From positions 18,558,525-18,622,524 of the forward strand of contig CM044959.1 in NCBI GenBank assembly GCA_024516035.1: a stretch of 64,000 bases of DNA. The letters are read 5' to 3'. The position numbers and the translations under genes are program-made. A model generated the notes under the pieces. It made no database searches. It had not been told where the DNA came from and was given only the letters and a program-made list of their open reading frames with translations. Within the stretch, counting starts at the first letter, position 1; every line of letters begins with the position of its first letter. This document shows, piece after piece, positions 11,098-23,162 of the stretch. Source of the stretch: Bactericera cockerelli (taxonomy: Eukaryota > Arthropoda > Insecta > Hemiptera > Triozidae).

Positions 11098-13265
11098 ATG
11101 CTTCTGTTAACACACAACATGCTAACGTCCAACTGTATCAAAGGTGTTACCAATGGCTATCCACTACTAATCAAAGTAAGTCAGACTTCATTAGATAAGG
11201 TATAATAATATGGCTAATGGCTGCCATTTCTATATTTTTTTAAAGATGAGTGTTTTCCAGCCTTTTTTATTTTGTAGCCATGAAACAGGAGCTCCTGTAG
11301 ACACCTGTGGTCTGTGTTGTAGCCTGCCCATCCCGTAGTATGCCTCACTACGTAGTTAGACCCACTACTGCAGAAGGGTCAGAACAACTAAATGTGTGTT
11401 GTTATGGATTAAAATGAAACATATGCAACACTATGATTATTTTAGTTTACTTGGGTTCAACATTCCATTCAACCACATGGTCACATCAGAAGGGGAGTGT
11501 TATCCTTAACCCAGCTACTCAATTTACCCCAAAAAAAAAGAAGGTAGTTGTACCCTGGAACCGCTTTTGCATTTCTTCAGGGCACTTTACTATTACATCC
11601 ATGTCATTCTGGAAACAGAAAAACTGGGTTAGAATTTAGCTATGATTTGAACCCACAACCTCTGGGTCAGCAACCAATGCTCTTAACCACTGAGCCTCAG
11701 AGCTCAGGTACAATAACTCAATTTAACCATGTGAAATTGTCAGCAGAATGTAGATTGTCATGATGCCATGGATGAAATTGTAAAATTCCCTTATAGAATC
11801 TAGTGATGGTTGATTTTTTTGTTGTAGAAAATATCAAAAATCAAAGATTTTTGCACCCAAGAAACTTTTTTGATACAAGATTCTTTTCCAAGATAATTGA
11901 CATTAAAAATTCTGAGAAAATCAGAAAAGACTTACACATTGAATTTTTGTGTATTTTCATACATTTGATGCATCTGAATCAGTATCCTGAAACATATTAG
12001 AAAGTGAAATATACCTCAATTTGGACAAAAATTGCAGTATGAAGCATGGAGTGTAAATTACACAATTACCTGAGTCTACTTTTTTAGGCAAGATTTGTCT
12101 TATTGAGTGTTATGGTAGGTTATCAGGGTTTAGTTTTTGAACAATTATTGAAGAGCTAAAAATAATAGATAATACAGTACCTAATATTAAACAAATAAAC
12201 AAGTAACATTTCTAGGGTCTGAATTACAACAAAGGTTGGTTGAAACTCTTCTACCAATCACAAGCACATTATATAGTTGGACTTGTTTTATTTTTGTGTA
12301 ATCTCATTTTATAATTTGATCTCAGGTGTCTGTTTGTTTGAGATGCTCATGGTTATTATTTTTATTTTTTATTTTGCTGAATTTGATGTACAACATATAC
12401 CATTATAAAGTTCTAGGCATTAGAAAAGAAGGATTAAATTATACAACCAGGATGAGACTAAAACATTGTTTTATTTTTCTGTTTTCCAGGCTACTAGTAT
12501 AAAGAAATTGGATTCAGATTTTAATCCAGAATTTCTTGTCAGAATGATTCCCAAATTAGACTGGTCTGCATTTTACAAAGCTACTCAAATGTTGGGAGAT
12601 GTTGAAGTCAGTATACCAGAGAAACTGATAGACAGCTATGAAAAAGACACAGAATTCCTAAAGAAAGTTCACCATGCTTTGCTAGAGGTAAATATTAAAT
12701 ATAACTGTTATAATATGTTAGGTACATACTATGTATTATATATAATTATTTTGACCCAAATATGAAGGTTTGAAATACATATTAATAAAATCATAGGTAT
12801 AATTGAATTAGATCTTCTTTGAGCATTAACTTTGCCTAATGAATGGCTGTATGGAATGGCCTTGCCAACCAATGCCAAAAAAAAAAAAAAAAAACTTCGC
12901 CTAGTGCATACCTTCTAGTAAAGAGTAATTCTAGAGATAGGAAGTGAGGAACTTGGTGTTGTTTTCAACAATATTTTTAACAATAGTAAAAAAAAACTAG
13001 TTTTTTGGGGGAATATTGTCACTTTATGAAATACATACAAATTAATAATTGTACATTGCAATGCATTATTTTACCTTTCATTTGTCAATTTAAATAATGT
13101 TCTCATTTTAAATTACACTTGAGAGAACCACTATAGCATGTTGATAAATTAATCTAATTTCAGGTAGAAGTGGTAGAAGGAGATCTGGAATGTCCAGAGT
13201 CTGGCAGAAAATTCCCGATAACATCAGGAATACCCAACATGTTGCTGAAAGAAGATGAAGTATAA
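11098..13265 (+). CDS. TRMT112: TRMT112, methyltransferase activator subunit
   Basis: Exons 11098-11175, 12490-12687 and 13164-13265 give 378 nt, that is 125 residues, the same length as the human protein. The start reads [12 protein letters not shown], the middle [17 protein letters not shown], and the end has the signature [19 protein letters not shown], closing with KEDEV. Trm112 is the small obligate partner that stabilises and activates several SAM methyltransferases, among them those acting on tRNA (TRMT11, ALKBH8), 18S rRNA (BUD23), METTL5 and the release factor eRF1 (HEMK2). All splice sites are GT-AG, all introns are phase 0, and the frame is intact. It stands divergent from UCHL5; a BEL element interrupts the sequence just after its stop. 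Confidence 0.95.
11245..11350 (-). repeat. SINE family S1 fragment
   Basis: Reverse copy of the S1 body: gagtgttttccagcctttt, ccatgaaacaggagctcctg, tgcccatcccgtagtatgcc on the + strand. It is in TRMT112 intron 1. Confidence 0.7.
11525..11705 (-). repeat. tRNA-derived SINE, family S3
   Basis: On the minus strand a tRNA head (gaggctcagtggttaagagc, box B gtgggttcaaatc) is followed by gtttccagaatgacatgga, aaagtgccctgaagaaatgc and ggttccagggtac. It matches the copy at 24750-24927 closely in order. It is in TRMT112 intron 1. Confidence 0.78.
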
Positions 13266-13427
13266 TCTCAACCAAAGGTTAATCTGCTTTTTTATTTCAT
13301 TTCCTTTTTTTTAGGAGAAAAGTATGAATAAGACCCTTTTCCATGTGATAATTTTAAACTATTGCATTATGCTCTAAGTTATACTTAATTTGTAATTTAT
13401 GTAGATACCTACTTTGTGAAGGCTGTA

Positions 13428-13701
13428 TGTAGTGTTCTGTTGTGAACACTCTTGCTTACTTGCTTAAAACGGAAGGGGAATGTGGAAAAATGAGAACACA
13501 GGAACTTTATATGCAAAACTTAAGAAACTTTTATAATTTTTGGACAACTTTTACTTTTTATGAATTTATGAACAACGAGGCGAGCGAGAAAAGAGAAAAA
13601 CCAGAGAACTGAGGTTATGTGAATTCTTTTAACAGTGTTGCCATAAACACACCCGTAATACCCTAAATTACCCTGCGGGTCATTGTGGGTAGTCCCAAAC
13701 A
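13428..13701 (-). repeat. BEL/Pao 3' LTR
   Basis: 274 bp, same sequence as 19020-19293. Left boundary set by the ctgta duplication, right boundary by where the two copies diverge. Confidence 0.93.
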
Positions 13702-13734
13702 TACACCCCGCCATGAAACAACAGTTTCATAACC

Positions 13735-16700
13735 TCATTGATTAGGGAGAGGACATAGCTTGACAGCAGGTCTCTTATAAGTCCCACTCTGGGTTTGAAC
13801 CAGGGCCGACCTAACAATGCCATCTGACCCGGGGAAAACCTGTATAATACGACCCAGAGGCCACTTTAGAACAGGGGTAACTTCTGACTTTACTAAAATC
13901 ACCATGCCCACCTCCAATTTAGACTTGCTACCTCTAAACCACTTAGCTCTTTCTTGAAGAGTACACAGGTACTCATTTGACCATCTCTGCCAGAAGCCAG
14001 AGAGCAATTGATTGACCATCCGATAGCGATCGTCTAGCTTGACACATGGCAATGCTTCGTCTCCAACAGGGAGATGTGTACTGGGTTGTTGCATCAAGAA
14101 ATGCGCAGGAGTGAGCACTACTGGATCTCCCGGATCATTGCTGATCTCGCACAGTGGGCGACTGTTGAGGACTGCTTCGACACCTGCCAAGAGTGTGTTG
14201 AACTCCTCATATGATAATATCTGGGTACCTAAAACCTTGAATAAGTGGGTCTTTACACTTTTGACTGCTGCTTCCCAGATTCCTCCAAAGTGTGGAGATG
14301 CAGGTGGATTAAAGTGAAACGTTATTCGCTGATCCAATAATTCCTTACTGTAGGCTTGCTGAAACTGACTTGACATTATAAAGTTGTATATTTCATTAAG
14401 TACATTGGCGGCACCAATAAAATTGGTTCCTTGGTCACTGTAGATGTGCTTCACTTGGCCACGTCTTGCAATAAAGCGACGCAAACAAGCAATAAACTTG
14501 GCAGTAGATAGATCTGATGATAATTCTAAATGTATAGCTTTGGTTGCTAAGCATACAAATAGACATATGTATGCCTTCTGTGATCTAACTCCTCTTTTTC
14601 TTGACAATGTTATTGCAAATGGTCCGGCGTAATCCACACCTGTATGATAAAATGCTTTGGATTCTTCTACTCTAGCAGAGGGTAAATTTCCCATAAGTGG
14701 AATAACTGGTTTGGGATTTGCCTTAAAACAAATATTACATTTTCTTATACGTCTTCTAACAATGTCTCGACATCCCAGTATCCAAACTTTCTTTTTCAAT
14801 ACTGCTGTAACCAAATGTGGTCCTGTATGAAGATTCTTGATGTGATAATAATCTATCAATAGATTCACAACATGGTGATCTTTAGGCAATAAAATCGGAT
14901 GCACATATTCAAATGCCAGATGAGATGCATTAGATATTCTCCCTCCACATCTCAACAGCCCATCCTTCATGAATGGTTTCAACTTTAGTAATGCATTTGA
15001 ACATTGCTTACCCTCATTAATATTTTTTATGTCTTTCTTAAATGACACAGACTGCAGTGCTTGAAATAATTTATTCTCAGCACAATCCAAATCACTTGGT
15101 GTACAAGAACCTTTTGGGAGGATTCTACAAAATTTTAGTACTCTAGCAACTGTGCGTAGAAGTAAAGTCCATGATGAAATTCGTTCAGCAAGCTTTAACA
15201 GAACATTTGAAGTGTCTTCAACATTACTGATAGTGTGTAGCGTGGTTTTCTTTCTTTCTTCCATAACAGAGATAGTGTTAGGTTTTTCACCTGACAACTT
15301 CCACTGATTTACAGGTAATGATAACCAAACTGGACCTTGCCAATATTGTTGGTCATTAAGAAACTCATGTGGGGCAGTTCCACGTGAAACTACATCAGCA
15401 GGATTTTCTGAGCCTGCTATATGATGCCAATTACTGCATGGAGTAATTTCTTGTATCTTTGAAACACGATTTGCTACAAAAGTGTTCCATTTTGATGGTT
15501 CTGAGAGAATCCAACTTAAGGACACGGTGCTGTCTGTAAAACAGTATGTATTTTCAACTTCATACTTGGCTTGGAAAATATTCATAATTACCAAAACCAA
15601 TTTGGCTAAGAGCAAGGCTGCGCACAGCTCTAATCTTGGAATGGATACAAACTTCATTGGTGCAATCTTGGATTTTGCACAGACCAAGTGCACATGGACT
15701 GATCCATCAGGCTTAGTTACATGAGCATAAATACATGCACCCATGGCCTTCTCACTAGCATCACAAAATCCTACCACATTGACTTTGGAGCCTTTACAAA
15801 TAGACAAATGCCTTGCTATTTTAATGTTGTTAAGCAAATGAAACTCAGATATGATTTTGTACCATCTTTCTTGCACTTCAATTGGAGGTTCTTCATCCCA
15901 ATCTACCTTGCTTATCCAAAGGTCTTTAATTATTAACTTGAGTGTGATAATCACAGGACTAATGAGTCCCAAGACATCAAAAATTCTTGCAATGGTACTT
16001 AACATGTTCCTTTTAGTACATTTTGTGTTTGATAAATTAATACTGAACAGGAACATATCTTCTTTGGGGTTCCACTGAATACCCAATACCTTTAGATAAG
16101 GATCGGTACCCCATTCTACTTCTGAGAGCATTTGAAGCTCATTTGGTACTGTATGCAGCACTTCCTTACTATTTGATGCAAACTTGGTCAGCTCAAACCC
16201 ACCTTTCTTAAACATTGTGATTAAGTCTGATATTGTACTCACTGCGTCATCTTCCTCAAGATAACTAGAAAGGTAGTCGTCCATGTAGAAGTACCTTTCC
16301 GTTTCTTGTGATGCAGTTGGATAGTGTAGCTTTGAGTCTGACGCTAGTTGCTTTAAGACGCGCTGTGCAAGATATGGACTGGGACGCATTCCAAATACCA
16401 CTCGCTCCATTTCAAAACATTGCACTGGGTCTTCTACTGAATCTCGCCAGAGAAAGCGCTGGAATCTGTGGTCTTCCTGGTGGACATGAATTTGGAGAAA
16501 CATTTTTTTTATGTCTGCAGTGCAAGCAATGGGAAACATGCGAAATGATATCATAAGGTCAAATAGATTTTCATACAGGGTTGGTCCTGTATATAGAATA
16601 TCATTGAGTGACAGACCTGCTGTGGTCTTACAGCTTAAATCAAAAACAATACGTACTTTGGTGGTTGACTTATCTGGACGTATAACTGCATGATGTGGCA

Positions 16701-18951
16701 TGTAATACGCCAATTCATTTTTGTCAAAATTAACTATGCGTTTAGCATAACTTTCTCTTTCATATTCAGTGATTGCCCTTGAATAAATTTCTTTAGAGTT
16801 GCTTAACTCTAATTTCTTTTCCATACTAACTAACCTTTTCTTTGCAACAGCATATGAGTTACCAAGAACCTTGGGATCCACCTTGAACGGCAAACCTATG
16901 CTGTAGCTGCCATCCACTTGTCGTTTGCATGAAGATTTGAAGAACTCTTCACAGTGTGCATCCTCAGCTGATAAAGGTTGAGTAGGCGATACGGGGACTT
17001 CCTCCAAGCTCCAGAATCTCTGCATGATGGTCTCCAGTGGGGGCGTCTCTATAAAAGCACAAAAATTATTATAGTTTTCTTGCTTATACTGAATTGTGGG
17101 GACCCGACCCATTATTATGTCACCCAGTACAGATTCCATTACAATAGGACCACCGGAATTGTTAGTCTCTTTCTTACTTCCAATGAGACAAGAAAATAAT
17201 TCTGCACCAATTAATCCATCAATTGGTCCCGGAATGTAGAACTCATCATCACTTAACTTGGCTTTCTTGATGCACACTAATTGATCTATGTCAACTGCGC
17301 ATAGTGGTAATGCATTTGTAATCCTTTCTACAACTAGTACATCTGACAACTGGTATGTCATTGATGGATCATACCGTGATGAGAAGGTAAGTTTCGTCAC
17401 GCCCTTGGCTTCACTCTGTGTGCCTCCAATACCTCCAACACCCACTGTCATGGGTTGTGCTTTTAATCCTAACTTCTGACAGCATGCAACAGTAAGAAAA
17501 TGGCTCATGCTGGCACTATCTAAAAGCATGCGTAATAATATGGTTTCACCTACGACATTTTTAACGGCTACTTTCACTGTAGACAATAATACAGTAGTAT
17601 TCTGAAGGTTGTGTTCTGAAATGGAGGAACACAAAGTTGCAACCCGAGATGAACCTGCTGCATCCTGATGATTTGATACTTGCTGGCCCACTGGGTCTGT
17701 TTCTCCTTGATGTTTAGGTACAACTGAAGTACTATATTTCTGCAAATGTAACAGAGTATTATGCTTAAATCCACATTTTTTGCAACCTGTCTTAACCGGA
17801 CATGCAATAGCTTGATGTGTGTTGCTTAGGCAATTAAAACACATTCGGTTGGCTTTTACCAAATCTAGCCGCTGTGATGGCTCAAGGGCTATAAATGTTG
17901 AGCACTTGTACAGTGCATGGCTTTCTTGTTTACAAACTAAACATGAAGTTTTAGATGAAACTAATGAAACTAGAGGCTTGTGAGTAAACTTTGGTTTAAC
18001 TTGAAAATTGTTCTGACCCAATTTTCTGAAAGGTTCCTTGAATTGTGTGGCTTGACCTTGAACAGTACCACCACTGTCCACACGTTCCATTAAACGGACT
18101 TGATTTCTGATGAACTTTAATAAATCCTCAAATGTTGGCATTCCATCCACTGAAATAAATGACCTTTCAAATTCTTTGCGTGATTCATGGTCAAGTCTCT
18201 TGAATGATATATAATAAAGCAAATATTCAGATAAATTGGTAATATTGAGTGCCTTTAACGCTAAAATGGAAGCACCTACCTCATTGAGAAATTCTTGATA
18301 CATAACTTTGGTGTCCTTGTTGACTGGACTAAAGTTGAGGATTTTCTCCATGTAGGCTGCTGCTAAAGATCTTTCATCCTTGTATCTGTCAAGCAGTGCT
18401 GCAAATATTGTTTCATAGTTCCCACCTGTTGGTGGTATACCAGAACACACGGCTAAAGCTGATCCTTTTAACCGGGATAACAAATATTGCACTTTCTGTT
18501 CATTTGATAAAGCTTTGTTTTCATGAATTACTTTTTTGTAAATTTCATAAAATATTGTAAAATCAGCTAGGTTTCCATCAAAATATGGTAAATCTAGCAT
18601 TGGCAATCTGGGTTGCTCGGGTTGAATACTTTCTGGCATGGATCCAGAAGTAGAACCCCTTAATTTATCCGCTAATAACTTGATAGTACCATAAAGTTCA
18701 TTAAATGTGTCCAACTGTGAATAATCTGGTTCATAATTAACTTCTTCCTCCAATTTGATTTCCTGAATGGAGTTTACTATCTCCTTATATTCAGCATAAT
18801 TGGATTCTATCAAGCACGCCTTACTTAAAAATGAGGATTTTTGAGTCTTATCCACATTATATTTGACACCTGTGTCATAGCACTTCTGTAACTCACCAAA
18901 TAACTGTTGTCTTCTTGCTCTCAAGAGCTTTAACTTGGCCTCTGCTGCCAT
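13735..18951 (-). CDS. BEL/Pao Gag-Pol polyprotein, 1738 aa, intact
   Basis: Single ORF starting MAAEAKLKLLRARR. In order: DUF1759-type Gag with YFDGNLADFTIFYEIYKKVI (about 120-260); two Cys/His knuckles (CLVCKQESHALYKC and CFNCLSNTHQAIAC, about 335-395); DUF1758 retropepsin with LLDSAS at about 477, where Ala stands in place of the usual Gly; reverse transcriptase with YMDD at about 889; Pao-type RNase H; integrase zinc finger (HHCC, about 1375-1425); integrase core with VDYAGPF, YSDQGTNF and IWEAAVKS; DUF5641 C-terminal domain. This is the standard BEL/Pao gene order. There is no env-like ORF. No frame interruption is seen, unlike the Gypsy and LINE copies in this window. Confidence 0.95.
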   Translation of the reverse strand: MAAEAKLKLLRARRQQLFGELQKCYDTGVKYNVDKTQKSSFLSKACLIESNYAEYKEIVNSIQEIKLEEEVNYEPDYSQLDTFNELYGTIKLLADKLRGSTSGSMPESIQPEQPRLPMLDLPYFDGNLADFTIFYEIYKKVIHENKALSNEQKVQYLLSRLKGSALAVCSGIPPTGGNYETIFAALLDRYKDERSLAAAYMEKILNFSPVNKDTKVMYQEFLNEVGASILALKALNITNLSEYLLYYISFKRLDHESRKEFERSFISVDGMPTFEDLLKFIRNQVRLMERVDSGGTVQGQATQFKEPFRKLGQNNFQVKPKFTHKPLVSLVSSKTSCLVCKQESHALYKCSTFIALEPSQRLDLVKANRMCFNCLSNTHQAIACPVKTGCKKCGFKHNTLLHLQKYSTSVVPKHQGETDPVGQQVSNHQDAAGSSRVATLCSSISEHNLQNTTVLLSTVKVAVKNVVGETILLRMLLDSASMSHFLTVACCQKLGLKAQPMTVGVGGIGGTQSEAKGVTKLTFSSRYDPSMTYQLSDVLVVERITNALPLCAVDIDQLVCIKKAKLSDDEFYIPGPIDGLIGAELFSCLIGSKKETNNSGGPIVMESVLGDIIMGRVPTIQYKQENYNNFCAFIETPPLETIMQRFWSLEEVPVSPTQPLSAEDAHCEEFFKSSCKRQVDGSYSIGLPFKVDPKVLGNSYAVAKKRLVSMEKKLELSNSKEIYSRAITEYERESYAKRIVNFDKNELAYYMPHHAVIRPDKSTTKVRIVFDLSCKTTAGLSLNDILYTGPTLYENLFDLMISFRMFPIACTADIKKMFLQIHVHQEDHRFQRFLWRDSVEDPVQCFEMERVVFGMRPSPYLAQRVLKQLASDSKLHYPTASQETERYFYMDDYLSSYLEEDDAVSTISDLITMFKKGGFELTKFASNSKEVLHTVPNELQMLSEVEWGTDPYLKVLGIQWNPKEDMFLFSINLSNTKCTKRNMLSTIARIFDVLGLISPVIITLKLIIKDLWISKVDWDEEPPIEVQERWYKIISEFHLLNNIKIARHLSICKGSKVNVVGFCDASEKAMGACIYAHVTKPDGSVHVHLVCAKSKIAPMKFVSIPRLELCAALLLAKLVLVIMNIFQAKYEVENTYCFTDSTVSLSWILSEPSKWNTFVANRVSKIQEITPCSNWHHIAGSENPADVVSRGTAPHEFLNDQQYWQGPVWLSLPVNQWKLSGEKPNTISVMEERKKTTLHTISNVEDTSNVLLKLAERISSWTLLLRTVARVLKFCRILPKGSCTPSDLDCAENKLFQALQSVSFKKDIKNINEGKQCSNALLKLKPFMKDGLLRCGGRISNASHLAFEYVHPILLPKDHHVVNLLIDYYHIKNLHTGPHLVTAVLKKKVWILGCRDIVRRRIRKCNICFKANPKPVIPLMGNLPSARVEESKAFYHTGVDYAGPFAITLSRKRGVRSQKAYICLFVCLATKAIHLELSSDLSTAKFIACLRRFIARRGQVKHIYSDQGTNFIGAANVLNEIYNFIMSSQFQQAYSKELLDQRITFHFNPPASPHFGGIWEAAVKSVKTHLFKVLGTQILSYEEFNTLLAGVEAVLNSRPLCEISNDPGDPVVLTPAHFLMQQPSTHLPVGDEALPCVKLDDRYRMVNQLLSGFWQRWSNEYLCTLQERAKWFRGSKSKLEVGMVILVKSEVTPVLKWPLGRIIQVFPGSDGIVRSALVQTQSGTYKRPAVKLCPLPNQ

Positions 18952-19019
18952 ACCTCGTACTCCTTGTAGCCTGGTTCAGCACTTTCACAATCCCCTATCC
19001 TGGTCTCGGCACCAAAAAA

Positions 19020-19293
19020 TGTAGTGTTCTGTTGTGAACACTCTTGCTTACTTGCTTAAAACGGAAGGGGAATGTGGAAAAATGAGAACACAGGAACTTT
19101 ATATGCAAAACTTAAGAAACTTTTATAATTTTTGGACAACTTTTACTTTTTATGAATTTATGAACAACGAGGCGAGCGAGAAAAGAGAAAAACCAGAGAA
19201 CTGAGGTTATGTGAATTCTTTTAACAGTGTTGCCATAAACACACCCGTAATACCCTAAATTACCCTGCGGGTCATTGTGGGTAGTCCCAAACA
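19020..19293 (-). repeat. BEL/Pao 5' LTR
   Basis: 274 bp, same sequence as the other LTR. It should hold the element's promoter. The LTR carries gtgttctgttgtgaacac, an imperfect palindrome near its U5 end in element orientation. Confidence 0.93.
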
Positions 19294-19734
19294 CTGTATG
19301 TAAGCTGTAACCTTTCTGACTTTATTCGTTTTTTCTTTACGGAGGGAATGACATCTAATTGACAGAATGAATTATTAAAGTAGCTGTTACAGAGCAAACT
19401 TTACTCTTGTTTCTGAACCCTAATATTTTTTAAGAAGATTTCTTTTTGTCAAACAAACATCACATGATTCAACCAAAAAATACTTGGGTAAACCACTAAA
19501 CTTCTGGCTTTTAATTTAAAAAAGTTGTATATTAAAAGAAAAGAGAAAATATCAATGTTGTGTTTAAAATTACAATAAGTACTAAGACATTGTTTTACCA
19601 GGAATGAGTCTGGAAGAAGAGTTGTTCACTTTTATCAGTTCTGTCCATAACTTCTTCCAAACTTATGTATCCAACAGTCTGAGGAAGAGAACACGAGTTA
19701 TTTTATGCATAAATATATAAAACTGATTTATATA

Positions 19735-21707
19735 CAGGGTGTAACAGACTAAATGTAAAATCTCTTAAGAGGTGGTAGTATAGATCATTTCCAACCATTA
19801 ATGTTCTATAACACTTTTGATTTAACTCAGTGGTTCTCGAGATATTATTTTTTTGAATTATTTTTACAAGTCCCCTGCCGCTCGACAAAGAATGGCATCT
19901 AACTCCGTAAATACAGTAGATAAAGCAATAGATTTAACTTTTTCCATAAGATAACAATATTTCACTATTATTTAGACTAGATTTATTCTTAAAAAGTGCA
20001 CACGTACTGAAAAAAATCGGCAGCAGCGGAAAATTTATCTCGAACATGAAATCCACCTGAAACTTCAGCCGCCATTTTCTCAAAATACTGCCCTCATAAA
20101 GTATTGGTTTCATTTATGTAAAAACTTGCTTGAAGTCTTATCTTTCATAAAATATGACACACTTGATATAAAACTTTCATTTTTTATTGAAACCAAGAGA
20201 AACTAAAAAAAAAGTCAGTCAGTACTACTAACTGTACCTACTAGGCTACCATCCTACTTTTACCTAGGGAACTAATTTTTTTCTTCAATTTGACAAATTA
20301 TGGTTGTCATTTACTTTCCAACGGCCCAAAAAATTAGCCTCAGTCGATTCATTGATAAGGCTGCGGACTCTTAACTTGGAGGTCACTGGTTCGAGTCTCA
20401 AGTATGGCAAATATTTAGTAAGACGAGTTTGAGCTATTGTGACACCACGATCGTGATTAATTGACCTTAATATTTTAGTATGTATGTATGGTTTTATTTG
20501 TGGTGAAGCACAAGGCCTCTTCACATTTTTTTGTGGGTAGCGCAGCATTACTAAGAGCCTCCTTTACTTTTCGAATTATTCTATTACATTAATTTCTTTT
20601 TACTCTGGTAATGCCGCCACTGGTCGTTACTCATACAAGTAACTACTAATTTTTCCTCACGAGGTATGAGTGGACCCCGAACATCCAAGTACAGAGCAGA
20701 AAAACTCCTGTCCCGCTGGGGATCGAACCCAGGTCACCATGCGTGCAACGCCTAGCACGCTAATTCACTCTGCCACGGTGACTAGTAAATGACCTTAATA
20801 TTTTAGTATTCCATGTGTTTTATTAAAATTCGGTACCTACTAACATAATAATTTGTACCTCTATGTACCAACCTATGAATGTTCAGTATTTACCGTACCA
20901 CCTTTACCTGTGGGTGTTAACTATGTAGGTACATTGTTATGTTTCATTTTATTCAAACCATTTTATCATTGAGACCCTTTCCTCTTATGAACAAATGAAC
21001 AATCACGATTAATATTTGATTTCTGAAGCACCACAGCTAACGTACATACTAATTTGCCACACTTGAGACTCGAACCAGTGACCTCCAAGTTAAGAGTCTA
21101 CTGAGGCAAACTTTTGGGCCGTTGGAAAATAAATGGCAACCATAATTTGTCAAATTGAAGAAAAAAATTAGTTCCCTAGGTAAAAGTAGGATGGTAGCCT
21201 AGTAGGTACAGTTAGTAGTACTGACTGACTTTTTTTTTATTTCTCTTGGTTTCAATAAAAAATGAAAGTTTTATATCAAGTGTGTCATACTTTCTGAAAG
21301 ATAAGACTTCAAGCAAGTTTTTACATAAATGAAACCAATACTTTATGAGGGCAGTATTTTGAGAAAATGGCGGCTGCAGTTTCAGGTGGATTTCATGTTC
21401 GCGATAAATTTTCCGCTGCTGCCGATTTTTTTCAGTACTTGTGCACTTTTTAAGAATAAATCTAGTCCAAATAATAGTGAAATATTGTTATCTTATGGAA
21501 AAAGTTAAATCTATTGCTTCATCTACTGTATTTACGGAGTTAGATGCCATTCTTTGTCGAGCGGCAGGGGACTTGTAAAAATAATTCAAAAAAATAATAT
21601 CTCGAGAACCACTGAGTTAAATCAAAAGTGTTATAGAACATTAATGGTTGGAAATGATCTATACTACCACCCCTTAAGAGATTTTACATTTAGTCTGTTA
21701 CACCCTG
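19735..21707. mobile_element. Long-palindrome TIR element A (TA target)
   Basis: The ends are CAGGGTGTAACAG and its reverse complement, each flanked by tata. Arm 1 (19735 to about 20410) is the near-perfect reverse complement of arm 2 (about 21058-21707); loop about 20411-21057. No transposase ORF. The inner end of both arms holds a piece of SINE family S2, and the loop contains a family S5 SINE. The CAGGGTG ends next to TA match element C at 47573, which suggests a Tc1/mariner-type (IS630) non-autonomous element. Confidence 0.85.
20590..20790 (-). repeat. tRNA-derived SINE, family S5
   Basis: On the minus strand: caccgtggcagagtgaatta (box A), gtgacctgggttcgatcccc (box B), then ttttctgctctgtacttgg and gttcggggtccactcatacc. 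The same order is seen on the + strand at 26420-26610. It lies in the loop of palindrome A. Confidence 0.85.
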
Positions 21708-21718
21708 TATAAAATATA

Positions 21719-22609
21719 CAGGGTCTTCATAAAGTCTCACCCAGGCCTAGGTTTCTCGAAAACGACTCAGAATATCAAAAAACGCAAAAACCCGTATTCC
21801 TTTATATTTAGGGGGATTGATTTTCAGCCAAAAAAATTTTTGCCTACACGGCCCCAGTCAGGCTGGGCATGGACCAACTTTAAAATCTTAAATAGAATGG
21901 TATGTCTTGTGGCATATTGTTTTAAAGGTCTTATTGAGAGAAGTTCATTACAAATTATAAATTTCAGTGTGCTACGACTTACCGTTCTCGAGATACAGGG
22001 TCGGACGTCCTGCGTAATATCCCTATATTTTGACCTATAACTCGTTAACCGTAAATTATGGAGAAATTTTTTCTTGATAATAATAACTCCTTATAGCAAG
22101 AACTTTCGAACAAGTTAAAATTTGATTTGTTTTTTCGTTAAATTTTTTTCGACTGTTTGTCCGGCTGGCTGACGAAACCGACCAGAAACTAACATCAACA
22201 GAGTATGTCGAGTTATAACTTGTTCGAAAAGTCTCATCATAAGGAGTTATTATTAACAAGAAAAAAATTCTCAATAATTTACGGTTATCGAGTTATAGGT
22301 CAAAATATATGGATATTACGCAGGACGTCCGACCCTGTATCTCGAGAACGGTAAGTCGTAGCACACTGAAATTTATTGTAATGAACTTCTCTCAATAAGA
22401 CCTTTAAAACAATATGCCACAAGACATACCATTCTATTTACGATTTTAAAGTTGGTCCATGCCCAGCCTGACTGGGGTCGTGTAGGCAAAAAATTTTTGG
22501 CTGAAAATCAATCCCCCTAAATATAAAGGAATACGGGTTTTTGCGTTTTTTGATATTCTGAGTCGTTTTCGAGAAACCTAGGCCTGGGTGAGACTTTATG
22601 AAGACCCTG
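21719..22609. mobile_element. Long-palindrome TIR element B (TA target)
   Basis: Ends CAGGGTCTTCATAAAGTCTC and its reverse complement, flanked by tata on both sides. Arms about 21719-22125 and 22205-22609 are nearly perfect inverted copies with only about 80 bp of loop. It is separated from element A by 11 bp. It has no coding capacity. Confidence 0.88.
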
Positions 22610-22669
22610 TATATGAATCAGTATTAATTTTTTTTTGTACTGATTAATAAAAACTTGCTCTCATTGAAA

Positions 22670-22895
<226 letters not shown>

Positions 22896-23162
22896 TTTCA
22901 ATTTACAAAATGTGTGTGTACGTGTGTGAGTGAATTTCTAAACATGCAAGCACACTCACACATATTTTGTAAATTCTAATTTCATTTTAGCTTAAAAATT
23001 CTAGAACAAGTATGAAAATAAATGTACACAGCACTCACACACACACACTCGAAGTCAGTGGATGTGATAGAACTTCGCCATTGTAGTAATTCTATGTCAC
23101 ATTGTTTATGATAGTCATTATGTACTTTATATGAAGTAAGAAGTATTATAATTATCTTCACA

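Larger units (their letters stand above)
13423..19298 (-). mobile_element. Complete BEL/Pao LTR retrotransposon
   Basis: Element 13428-19293 is flanked by the 5-bp target duplication ctgta at 13423-13427 and 19294-19298. The two 274-bp LTRs (13428-13701 and 19020-19293) look identical base for base and run TG...CA. In element orientation the 5' LTR is the right one. The primer binding site TGGTGCCGAGACCAGGAT begins 5 nt inside it (19014-18997), and a purine-rich GGCGGGGTG precedes the 3' LTR. Identical LTRs and an unbroken ORF point to a very recent insertion. It lies antisense to TRMT112, 162 bp past its stop. Confidence 0.95.

Noticed and set aside
14039..17479. Plus-strand ORFs of 60-92 codons within the BEL region
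   Set aside because: All are antisense shadows of the intact polyprotein.
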